A DNA stretch of 64,000 nt from contig NW_006763301.1 of assembly GCF_000218685.1 (NCBI RefSeq), forward strand, positions 1,116,001-1,180,000, written 5' to 3'. Below the pieces are notes generated by a model. It was not told the DNA's origin. It made no database searches and saw only the letters and a program-made list of their open reading frames with translations. Shown here one piece after another: positions 24,511 to 34,819 of the stretch. Made by a program: the position numbers and the translations under genes. Every line of letters starts with the position of its first letter. Position 1 is the first letter of the stretch. This DNA is from Serpula lacrymans var. lacrymans S7.9. Lineage: Eukaryota; Basidiomycota; Agaricomycetes; Boletales; Serpulaceae.

Positions 24511-25319
24511 GATTGAAAGATGTCATTCGATGTTTCCCAAATTTCTTGAAGAATATCATGTTTCAATGTATATTATAACCGAATTAGATGTTGGATAAAA
24601 GTATGTCACTACCAAGTGACAAGTTGAACCAAACAACCATGGAAGATATGGAATCGAGTAAGTCGACAAAACATAGAAGCTTACCACTTCCCATAGCGTA
24701 CGCAACCTATTCCCAATGCGGACCAGCAACCTAACGCAATTACAGCTGTATGAGCAATAATATCTTTCCAGTTTAACAAACTGACATTAATGTCCCATTT
24801 AATGAGCCCTCTCTATCCCAACAGCCATCTATGAGACGTATTTGACCAAGGGAGACGAACAGCCTAAAACAGTTCGAACTATGCAGACAGATTTCTCGCA
24901 GATTAAGACATTTAGAACTATTCAGACAAACCTTTCGAACTTGCGTGCATTTTTTATAACGAATATGTGATATAATAATGGAAATGACCGACCGTAGTAC
25001 AAAAGTATGATACGTTCTGCCAATTTGTAAAGGAACAGAAAAAGAAAATTCGCACCGCTGTTTTCTTATAATTATGGGACACAGAGACAGTGGTGTGCCT
25101 TGTTGCCGAATCAAAGCATCGAGAGCAATGAGTAAAATGGAGCGGATCGGTGAAAAGAACAGATGAATAGGACGGACTGGTTAGTCTCCGCTAGGACCCT
25201 CCCCTCCGCCTCCAACAATCCCGAGCCCAGACGATCTGCTTTGTGTCATCCGATCAACAACAAAGAGCCCAATAAAATGCAAAAGATGACGCAAAAGTTT
25301 AACCACGATCTCAGCGGGA
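24511..25319. other. Intergenic, convergent 3' regions
   Basis: AT-rich stretch between the stops of the ABC transporter gene (plus) and the zinc-finger gene (minus). A near-duplicated phrase about 36 bases apart (AACTATGCAGACAGATTTCTCG near 24877 and AACTATTCAGACAAACCTTTCG near 24913) suggests a small local tandem repeat. No gene seen. Confidence 0.45.
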
Positions 25320-26845
25320 CTATAGGAAATCCTCTGCCCTTGCCCTCTTCTTCCCTCTTGATTCTTCCACAGGAGGACTGATATCAATGACCACCTTGGG
25401 ACAGTAATATTTCGCTGTGTGAGCTCTCCGCTCTAGCTGTTTTTAGACATGAGCAACAATTTCACCCTACAATCTAAAATAAAATCCTTACAGGTGAAAA
25501 GTTAGGGTCTTCATACGCCAATAAAACTCCTTTTCTCTTAGGATAAGTTTGAAGCGCCCCTGTACTTGGTATAGTCAGTTGAGGGATGAATACCGGTAAA
25601 ACCGGCGGCGGAGCTGAGGCAGGGGCTGGGGCAGGAGCCGGCGCAGGGGCAGGAGCCGGTACAGGAGCCGGTGCAGCAGCTGAGGCAGCTGGAGCCGTTA
25701 CGACAGGTGGCAATGCGGCAGGTGGCGGTGGGTGCATCACGGAACTAACAGGAGTTCCAGTAGATGAAGGTGGAACCGGTGTAGCAGAACCAGGCGCAGA
25801 TGAAAAGGGAGGCGTCGCTCCTGGAGGGAAGAATGGCGGAGGAGGGAAAGGCGGACGCACATTCGGTGGGAATGGCGGAGCCCCTGAAGGACTCATACCA
25901 GGAGGGAAGCCAGGAGGCATTGGAAAACCAGGAGGAGGTGGGCTGTGTCATTCAACAAAAAATCAGAATGCGGGATACACTTTTGTATATGCTAAAAGAA
26001 CTTACCCAGGTGGGAATCCGGGCATTCCAGGCATAGGGGGGAAAGGCGGCTGTCCAGGAAAAGCCCCAGGAGGGGCTCCAGGGAAAAAGGGAGGGTGCAT
26101 ACCTGGAATCATCCCTGGAGGTGGCGACATACCCGACGGATGCTGCATACCTGGAGCCGGAGCCGCTGGTGCAGAGTACGTTTGTGGAGGAGCACCATAT
26201 ACAGCGCCAGAACTTGTATCAGTGGGAGGAGGAGCTGATGAAGGATCGTTAGCGCCCATGAGAGCCTTATGAGCTTCAAGCTGAGCTTTGAGTTCATCTT
26301 CCGATAAAGGACGATTCTCTATCTTGGGCCGTTTGGGCTGTGGCTGTGAAATGGACCCCGCAGCGAGACCAAGTTCTATCTCTTTGCGACGTTTATAGTC
26401 TGCTACATCTGGAGCAGGAATACCTTCCATGCCAAATATCTCGACCTCATACCCATCACGGCCAGGCAAGGCGTTCTCGATGCGAGGAAGACTTGTAAAA
26501 CGGTGAGTGATTATTGTGGCCAGCGGAATGTGAAACACTTACTTTTCTGGCTCAAGTTTGTGTACTTGCTGAATATGGACAGCCAAACCACCAGCCGTGT
26601 TCAAGCGACGAGGGCACATGTTGCACTTAAAGTGCTTAGCCTTCTGGTGTTGCATGAGAACTAGCAGCCACGACAATGAGCGATCGATGAATGCGCAACG
26701 TCTACTGAATACCATACCTTTTTCATCTTCAAACTCACGCTCACAATACCAGCACCACGGGCGGATGATCTACAGGAACACTTCAGAAAGCGACAACAAA
26801 CGTAGCTGAAAGGATGCATACCTGCTTGTTTTTTTTCTTTGCCAT
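25320..26845 (-). CDS. BuGZ/ZNF207-like C2H2 zinc-finger protein
   Basis: Starts MAKKKNKQ at 26845. After an intron come two C2H2 fingers: [15 protein letters not shown]...[10 protein letters not shown] and [21 protein letters not shown]. Then the family hallmark, [31 protein letters not shown], a basic [13 protein letters not shown] segment, and a long low-complexity Pro/Gly/Ala/Met region with Ala-Pro repeats. The end is YEDPNFSP, an intron, then [20 protein letters not shown] and a basic tail stopping at 25320. In animals BuGZ binds Bub3 and microtubules and forms condensates through such a low-complexity region; plant SUF4 is a relative. Nuclear or spindle role is inferred; the GLEBS motif was not identified with confidence. 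Head to head with the hydrolase gene. Confidence 0.85.
25605..25700. repeat. Gly/Ala-Pro coding minisatellite
   Basis: Imperfect six-base-periodic repeat (GGGGCAGGAGCC type on the plus strand) within the zinc-finger gene. On the coding strand it gives alternating Ala-Pro. Prone to length change. Confidence 0.75.
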
Positions 26846-27048
26846 TTTGCTTCAGCTTTAGTGGTGATGGTAGAAAGCAAGAGGATGGAGCGCCGGAGAG
26901 TTCCGGGGGTGCATGTTTAACCCCCGTGAGAAAAGCCTGCCGACCTGCAAAGCGCTGTTGCACTACGGTGGGGCAATATGGGCCTATTAGTATCAGTAGG
27001 ACATTCAACACCAACATTGTTGGCCTCGTTGGCTACATTTCACGTCCA
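26846..27048. promoter_or_regulatory. Bidirectional promoter of zinc-finger and hydrolase genes
   Basis: 203 bases between divergent start codons. No TATA or palindromic motif stood out. Confidence 0.5.
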
Positions 27049-28641
27049 ATGATTGGAAAAACTCTACCAGAGTATATCTTCATCAGAGCTTCCATCTTTC
27101 TCCTTCGTGCTATTGCACCAGTTAGCCTGTTATACCTGCCCTGGAGTTTACTGTGGCAAAGAAATCTTCAGTTCTCCTGGCTGACGTCTTATGCTGTGGT
27201 TGAGTCCTTGTTCTTCACACTCGTGTATCTCCCTAGACGCCATGTGCTTCAAAAAGCGAGTAAAATTCATCTTCAATGACGCGTAACAGTGTCTAATTCA
27301 CGTTCAGGCAGCTGGCCATCCTCCAGTGTTAAGTCGCGAGAAACGAGAAGAGCTCTTTCGAAGGTGTTCTGGCTACATTGCTGGCATGGGCTATCCCACC
27401 GGCTGGTTCACGTCACCTGCCTTTCGGAAGGACAATGTCATGGATTGGATCCTCTGGGCCTTGTTTTCCACCACACCCGATGGTTATTCAGACGAGTGGA
27501 AAGAAGAGATGGCGCAATACATCATTACCGTAGAACAAGTCTTGGGCAAAGAACTAGAAACAGGTTACAACAAAGAAGCTCGGTGCATGAGACTCACACT
27601 GGACCCCGTCGAGATGCTGCATAGACCTCTGGTTTGGTACCTGGTGAGCTTTCTTGCAATTAATGTTTTGGCTGCCTAATTTTGACGGAAAGTAGATTGT
27701 TTCCTTCGTAGATCATATGACTTTCTTGAAACTGTATTACCTCGGTTTTCGTCATTATAACCCTACATCTTGGTTCAGGTCTTTCCCACTTCGTGCTTTC
27801 ACTTTTCTCTCTAGAAAGTCCGTGGACGACAGGCTCTCGTACTGGTACCGCCCTCACAGGTCCAAAACAAAACTACCCATCCTATTTCTCCACGGAATTG
27901 GCGTAGGCACTCCTTGTCGGCTATCTTATTAACATCGAGCTTATCCGATATACATAGATCGGTCTATATCCCTATACCCCCTTTCTCTCCGAACTTGCCT
28001 CTCAAGATCCTGATGTAGGCATTTTAGCCATCGAATTTCTGCCCATCAGTACCCGGATTACATCACCCCCATCTTCCCGATCGACCACCTGCTCCTCAAT
28101 ATCCCACATCCTCGATTCCCTCAAACTAGAACGCGTCGTAGTCGTGTCGCATTCCTACGGAACCGTAGTCACCGCTCACATGTTTCATTCGGAGCCGCTC
28201 TCCTCTCGCATTGCAGCAACGCTGTTCGTAGACCCTATACCCTTCCTCCTACACCTTCCCAACGTGGCATACAACTTCGTGTACCGATACCCTCGCACCG
28301 CAAACGAATGGCAACTTTGGTTTTTCGCAAGTCGCGATCCCGATATCTCTCGTGCTCTTTCAAGGCACTTCTTTTGGACCGAAAATGTCCTTTGGAAAGA
28401 AGATATGAAGGACAGAAGTGTAGGTGTAGTTCTAAGCGGCGGTGACCAGATTGTGGATGCGGAAGAGGTTAGGAAGTATTTAACAGGCGAAGACAGTCCA
28501 ACTGGCCATTGGGCTGGCGACAACTTGGATGTTCTCTTTTATCCCGATTTAGACCATTCCACCGTTTTCGATACTAGGGAACGGCGGAGACCTCTACTGA
28601 GCCTACTTCACAGGTACATTACCAATGTCGAGGAAACTTGA
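27049..28641 (+). CDS. Membrane-associated alpha/beta-hydrolase
   Basis: From ATG 27049 (MIGKTLPEYIFIRASIFLLR) two hydrophobic helices follow (LLRAIAPVSLLYLPWSLLW and SWLTSYAVVESLFFTLVYLP), then a long cap-like region (REKREELFRRCSGYIAGMGY). The alpha/beta-hydrolase core starts at LPILFLHGIGIGLYPYTPFL (oxyanion HG). The nucleophile elbow is VVSHSYGTVV: S-H-S-Y-G, with Ser where the first Gly of GxSxG usually stands. The acid candidate is in VLSGGDQIVDAEEV and the histidine in PDLDHSTVFDT. This resembles a mushroom family of membrane-anchored hydrolases of unknown substrate; a lipid or ester substrate is inference only. Introns at ~27282-27308, ~27642-27710 and ~27900-27960. The predicted triad is complete. 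Confidence 0.8.
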
Positions 28642-28823
28642 TCCGGTACATTGCTTTTCCTCTTCGATATTCCACCCTTTTTAGTACAATACCCACGTAT
28701 CTCAAATCATGTTATATTGCAAACATTTATCCTCGAAATCTATGCACAGATTCGACATTGTACATCGTATCCTCCAAAACGACGTATATTGAGCGATCCA
28801 ATTTCACCTCTGTATCTAACCTG

Positions 28824-31800
28824 CTACACAAATAAATCCGTCCTATGAGCTCGAGGGCAAATGACTGCCACCACTTTACTCTGAATATCAAAAATATCTC
28901 CGCCTTCATATGCAACAAGGTCATTGGGCATAGCGACATCCACCAACCCTAAAGCTTTTTCTAGGTTCGTCGTAGCGAGCGCCAAAGCTTCAGCTCTGTT
29001 AATTGTACCGTTGGATTCCAACGCAGCCTTCATTTTGGCATAATAAAGCGTGTATCAGTCCCACATGTCCATGCAAACAACTTCTCTCTTCACTCACCCA
29101 AGCTACTTCAAACCTCGTATTGCGCGCGTAAGCTTCATCCACCACACCAATCCCAACATTAACCCCAGCCTCCAACAAGACCGTCACAATCGACTCGGCA
29201 GTAACGGGCGGACCAAGAAGACTGGTCCAAAACAAATTGACAGGAATGAGAAAACGATCGCTCTCAGAGCGCGAGAGGCGCGAACACAAATCAAAAAAGG
29301 GGGAGGGGTGCTTACATCCGTCGTTGATCCCATGTGTCCGGGAAAGGTTTTGGGAGCGTGACGATGACGCTTACGCCGGCTTTGCTGATCTCTTTTGCGA
29401 TAAGGTGCGCCTCGGACGCTCCGGCAAACGTTAATTGGAGCCGCTTTCCTGAAGCCTTCTCATATTCCGCTTTCAAGAGCAGCAGAGTCCCCATGATGTC
29501 GGCGCTGTCTACGTCAACCACGAGCGTTGATTCGCCCTATATGTCTAGTCAGAATCGATGAAGTCACGGGAGTGTCAATGACGTACGGCGCGGACACGCT
29601 GAACGATATCATTTCCCTTCAGATGCACTTGGGTAGAGTCCGTGCCAAAAAGCAGCCAACGGAGAGCTGCAATTTGAGTGCTGACGCTCGACCCAGACGA
29701 TCTATTGATAGAGACATGTAAAGCCACCTCTTGTTTTACCAAAGCATCATCTAGGATAGTAGACGCGCCAACAGAAAACGCAGTAGATGCACCCTGTATA
29801 AACCCGCTCCCCACCGGCGCCGTGACAGCGGTAGTAACACCTCCTCGATAGGACAGCCTAATCGAATTAAACGACGAACTTAGCGACCTTCGACAGCATG
29901 CCACTTGCACTTACAACGTGTTACGCCCCCCGAACTGTAGTCCATCTACAGCCCGGATGATGGTGTTGCCGCCTAGGATAGAGGGTGGGTCACCATCGAG
30001 GGGGTCATGGACATTACCGTCATTAGTGGAAGCCTCAAGCCGAATTTCCACCAACCCAAGCGGCGCACCAAAGGTGGTCAATCCTGGCATGATTGAGCCC
30101 CCCTTGAGATCTACGATCTCAATATCATTTCCACTGAACGAGCTACACGTCTCTGCAGTACCAGAACAGACAATCGTTCCGTCCTGAACGACCACTTCCG
30201 AGTGCATAGATTCTGAAGTTTCATGGTCTACCAGTGCAACGATGTGATCGCCAGAGCGTGTATAGACGTGGTTGACATTATGGAAAATCACGGTGCGGGC
30301 CTTTCTGGGTTCCAGTGGCGGTAGACCTTCGTACGCAACCGCTTCAGCTGCCTCACGATCGAAATTTGGGACTTTCGGTAAGACCTGGAAAGACTCGGGT
30401 TTTTCGGATACATATGATACATCGAACTGGGGGATTCCGTCAATATAGACTTGTCGCGGTGTAGCAGCCAACGCCAGGGGATGCGAATCCCAAACAACAA
30501 GATCTGTGAGAGATCATGCGATTACGAGTGTCATTCGACTATAATTATTATTGGACATACCAGCATCGTAACCTGGATAAATCACATTGGATATTCAGTT
30601 ATAACGGTCTTAACCCTTGTTTTACTGCTCTGCCTCACCTTCACGTATGTAACCTATACGGTGACTCAGGCCCATAGCTTTTGCTGGGGTAGACGTGACC
30701 GAGGCGAGTGCAACTACGTCCTCAAGGCCATAGTAATACGCCTGCGTTGCTTCGTGAAGTAAGTACCGACTATTGACAACTGGATGGTCCGACTACAATA
30801 TCGTGTCAGTAATACAGTAATGTTCGATGAGAAGCCAAAATTCTACCTTCATGACCACCGGTATGTCGTTGGCGGCCAAGACCCGTGGTGCGAACTCAGA
30901 GCCACGATATGCCTCTCTCTTTTTCCTGAAATGGGCGTTATGGTGAATATATGTTGTTTTTGCCCAAGTACATAAACACATACTTAAAGTTGGAAGCAAA
31001 AAGTGCGATGGATGGGGTGCCGCCCTATCATTTTACACCATTTAAAAACTTCCACTAGTTGGCTGCACTGGTCTTTCCACTCACATATGTGCTCTTCAGT
31101 AAATCGGGTACTAAATATGTCTCTCCAGCGTGATGGAATGAAGCGACTGGAAACTTGAATTCATGCGATAGCTAAAAGGTATTGTCTTACTCGCAAAATT
31201 AGCCTTACTTTGAAAGTGATGGACTTACTCTGACAATTACATCAAGGTCAACGGCCTTCGCAAAAGTACGTCAGCTACTAGAAAATCCAAATGGGATACA
31301 ACAGCTGCTCACTTCATAGCAATGGACAGACAGCTTATCAAAATAGATTCAACGAGTGATAAAAGAAATGAATGGCATTGGCGCACCTTAACCTTGCCCC
31401 TCAAAACATCAGCCAACGCTTCCCATTGTAGATCTTCAGGGAAAGCACCTAGTTCATCCCACAAACCGTCTTCTGCCTTGGCGCAGAATTGGTCTTGAGA
31501 ATCCCTCAGTTTGCGTGCTTCATTGTAGGCTTGTCGGAAATTCCACGCAGAGTCCATACGTGTCTGCGAATACACACGAGAAGGGTTCTCGCCTGCATCG
31601 AGGCGGATTAGAATGAAAGTCGAGTGGTCAAGCGAATAATCCTACCACACGCGTGCCTAGCATGATTTATCAGATAAATATTGGGAGAAACTAACAGAAT
31701 GAATGATTACTTCATATGCCTCCACCTTGGAGTTAAAGAATGGTCGAACTCAGAGCCATTCAAAGAGTAAGGGGGTTCTACGACCATGGAGATAGGAGAC

Positions 31801-32619
31801 CGTTGCTCTGTGTCTCTGAGTTTTATCACGTATGCTTGACCTCCTGCAAAACAAGTGTCAGATAAGACAAAGAACAACACCGGCGATAGGATAGTCTTGT
31901 GTTCCGTACCAATATTATTTGCACTTCCTGGAAGGATTTGTGCAGTTGTGACACCTCCTGATCTGGCTAGCTCATATGATGCATCATGAGTGTTCAAACC
32001 GTCGATACTCCGCAACCATGGTAAAATAGGTGCTTTCCGTGAATTCGTATCAGCCGCACCTAAGATTATCGCTCGGTTCAGCATGAGAACGACAGCTAGT
32101 GACAGCGAGCATACCACGCAGCTGAGGAGCGCTTCCCACGCCGATGTGTGAATGCAAATCAACTATTCCAGGCGTTACCCATGAGCCCTGGGCGTCATGC
32201 ACCGTGTAGTCGACGCCTTTCAGCAGTTCGGGAGATACAAATCCAATAGCCTTGATGAGACCTTTATCGAGCAAGATGTCACCGTAGACTATCTCTGTCC
32301 CATTTTGAGCGGCCGTCCATATCTTTGCATTTTGTACGAGGACAGCTTTCGTGCCAGGGACAAATCGATCAGACTGAGCGCGCGTATGGAAGTCTGTAGG
32401 AGGTCCAGCAGGAGACTTTAGATAGCTGCATTGCTCAAGGACATTCACTCTGTAAGCTTGTTCTTCGAGTGTAATTGTACGACGCCAGAAACGCAAGTCA
32501 AGGTTCGATGTGAAGACGAGCAGAGATAAGCCAAGAGCCAGAATGTAGGTTCGTATTAGCTTGAGTCCTGTCCAGTATCGCGACCTCACACGAGGAGAGT
32601 GGTTGGCTGCAGCTGCCAT
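28824..32619 (-). CDS. Amidohydrolase-superfamily protein with internal duplication, membrane-anchored
   Basis: Start ATG 32619 gives a signal-anchor helix (TYILALGLSLLVFTSNLD), so the rest is probably lumenal or extracellular. Half 1: AVLVQNAKIWTAAQNG, GDILLDKGLIKAIG, then the metal-binding VTPGIVDLHSHIGVGS; LRSIDGLNTHDASYELARSG GVTTAQILPGS; a further His pair in FPVASFHHAGETYLVPDLL; and the Asp of KSDHPVVNSRYLLHE, followed by TSTPAKAMGL and the LAATPRQVYIDG end of the beta-sandwich. Half 2 repeats the plan: RTVIFHNVNHVYTRSG, SEVVVQDGTIVCSGT, SIMPGLTTFGAPLG, IIRAVDGLQF, RGGVTTAVTAPVGSGF, ending SKVVAVICPRAHRTDLFV at 28824. The HxH ligands are absent from half 2. Similar proteins in Agaricomycetes are often filed as amidohydrolases or CE9-like; the substrate is unknown. 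Many introns. Confidence 0.85.
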
Positions 32620-32790
32620 CCTAAGGAGAGAAAGATAAGACTTGCCTGTGTTCCACAGACGCGTGTGTTAGTATTACTTGTTCCCAGAGACTGACATGAG
32701 ACTCGGAGACTCCGAGTCGGATGTCGGAGTGCAGGTCGAGGCGTTCTCCCGATCACGAGCGTACCTGACTTGCTCTTTCAAACAAGCTCC
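32620..32790. promoter_or_regulatory. Bidirectional promoter amidohydrolase/APN1
   Basis: 171 bases between divergent starts. Holds ACGCGT at 32659-32664 and a 19-base near-perfect palindrome at 32700-32718 containing CGG-N5-CCG (separate entry). Confidence 0.6.
32700..32718. promoter_or_regulatory. 19-base palindrome with CGG-N5-CCG, candidate Zn2Cys6 factor site
   Basis: GACTCGGAGACTCCGAGTC: two 9-base arms perfectly complementary around one central base. CGG-N5-CCG inverted half-sites are the usual target form of fungal Zn2Cys6 dimers. Located midway between the two divergent genes. Confidence 0.5.
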
Positions 32791-34662
32791 ATGTACGCTT
32801 GCCTGCGACTAACAACGTTCACCGCTAAATTCACAAGAATACCTGCAATAAGACCCATCAACTTCATAATGGTCCAAACACGAAAGTCTTCCAGAGTGGC
32901 CACAGGCAGCACTGATAACGTGAAAGAAACACAAATACCTTCAAAATCACGCAAACGGAGCACGTTGGACGAAGGCTCCACCGGACAAGATAAAAGTAAT
33001 GAAGAAGGTGATGCTCTATATACCTGAACCATTAACAGCTCTCAGAGGTTTACATTAGGCTCCCGCACCAAAAGACGCAAGAAAGATGAACTTGAAACAC
33101 CGAGTTATAGTGATCGTGTCTCGAGCCCTTGGAAGATCGGCGCTCATGTGTCTGCTGCTGGAGGTATCGAGAAAGCTGTCCACAACGCCGCTGTTATCGG
33201 GTGAGTGAATACAACCTTCATACTATTGACATATGGAAGACCTATCCGCTTCCAGTGCCAACGCCTTTGCGCTTTTCGTCAAATCACAAAGGAAATGGAC
33301 TTCTCCGCCCCTTTCCCCAGATTCCATTGAAAAGTTCAAATCACAAATGAACACACTTGGATATTCATCATCTCATGTCCTTCCTCATGGGAGCTATCTC
33401 ATCAACCTTGGAAATCCAGACGAGTGCGTACCTTGTTTCCGTCTGTGTTTATCGTCGATATGAACCTCCTACTAGAGAGAAGCGAGAAAAATCATATCAG
33501 TGTTTCCTAGATGACCTGCAACGTTGCGAGCTTCTTGGGCTCGAACTTTATAACTTCCAGTAGGTCTTCAAATCCCTCTCTAAATCTCTATCTCTGAACA
33601 TCGATGCAACAAAGTCCAGGATCAACCGTCGGCCAAGCAACAAAAGAAGAGTCCATATCTCTTATAGCAGCTTCTCTCAACAGGGCACATAAAGCCACTT
33701 CGTCAGTCGTGACAGTAATCGAAAATATGGTCATTTGTCTCGGTTTCGTGCTGCAGGTCTACTTGTGTTCATTATGCTGAACTAGGCTGGAGCTGGGAAT
33801 ATCATCGGATCGCTCTTCGAAGACTTGGCAGGCATCATTCGCCAGGTCGAAGACAAGAGTAGAGTTGGTGTTTGTCTTGATACTTGTGAGTTTTAGTTAC
33901 ACCTTCCGAGATTTTTTATACGTCCTTGTCTAACTCGTGTATATGTAGGCCATATGTTTGCGGCTGTAAGTGGCTTTTCCCGAGTAAGCAATGTTCAGCT
34001 GACAGACTTCTGCAGGGCTATGATATATCGACTAAAGAAGGCTGGAAGTGAGTCGTGTTCAAACTCTGTCGGTGATACCCATATTCATGATATCTTCTCA
34101 GCCAAACACGTAGGGCTAGATCCCAGCTAATCTAGCTCGTATCCTCACCGACTAACTCTGGTATCAGTATCAGATTTCGACACACATATCGGCCTATCCT
34201 ACCTCAGAGGACTCCACATGAACGACTCAAAAACACCTCTAGCCTCCAAAAAAGACCGCCACGAAAATATAGGGATGTAAGCCTACCTTTTCCCTTCTCC
34301 ATTCACATACTGGATCCTCGTTTATATATTCTATATCTTCATTCCAAAGGGGCCATCTCGGTCTTCGTGCATTCCACCATATCGTGACAGATCCTAGACT
34401 GCAGAATATTCCTCTGGTCTTGGAAACACCCAGTTTTGAGACGACGGAGATATGGACCAAGGAAATCGAGGTATTAAATCGGCTCTCAGACCTTCATGGG
34501 CAAGATGAATCCGCACTACTGGAAGGACTGAGTGACGAGATCAAAAAAGTGGTTCAAAGCAAATCAAACAGTAAACCTCCGAAAAAATCAGGCGGCGGCG
34601 CGCGCAAGAAGCGCCATAATGCAAAAGATTCAGAGGAAGAAGACGAGCTAGATGAAGCATGA
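32791..34662 (+). CDS. APN1: AP endonuclease Apn1 (endonuclease IV family)
   Basis: Cuts DNA 5' of abasic sites and removes blocked 3' ends in base excision repair, using three zinc ions. ATG 32791 starts a basic, acid-free leader ([20 protein letters not shown]) that looks like a mitochondrial presequence; the in-frame ATG 32869 ([13 protein letters not shown]) would give a nuclear form. The catalytic TIM barrel follows: [110 protein letters not shown], and [10 protein letters not shown]. All endonuclease IV metal-ligand blocks are present. The C-terminus has a basic cluster ([15 protein letters not shown]) then an acidic end (EEEDELDEA), a plausible nuclear signal. Many short introns. Confidence 0.94.
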
Positions 34663-34819
34663 TCTTTCTCTTTTCTTTGTTTTCTTGCTTTGGTATCAAT
34701 CTATTTATCACCGTTCGTTCCCAAAGTCACCGTCATTTGATATAATACGAAAAAAGCCCAATAAATGTGTCATTAATATGATAAACATGTATACTCGATC
34801 CCACTAATACAAACTAACA

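Noticed and set aside
25586..26272. 228-codon plus-strand ORF, Gly-rich
   Set aside because: Antisense shadow of the Pro-rich zinc-finger gene; Gly codons mirror Pro codons, and no independent motif is present.
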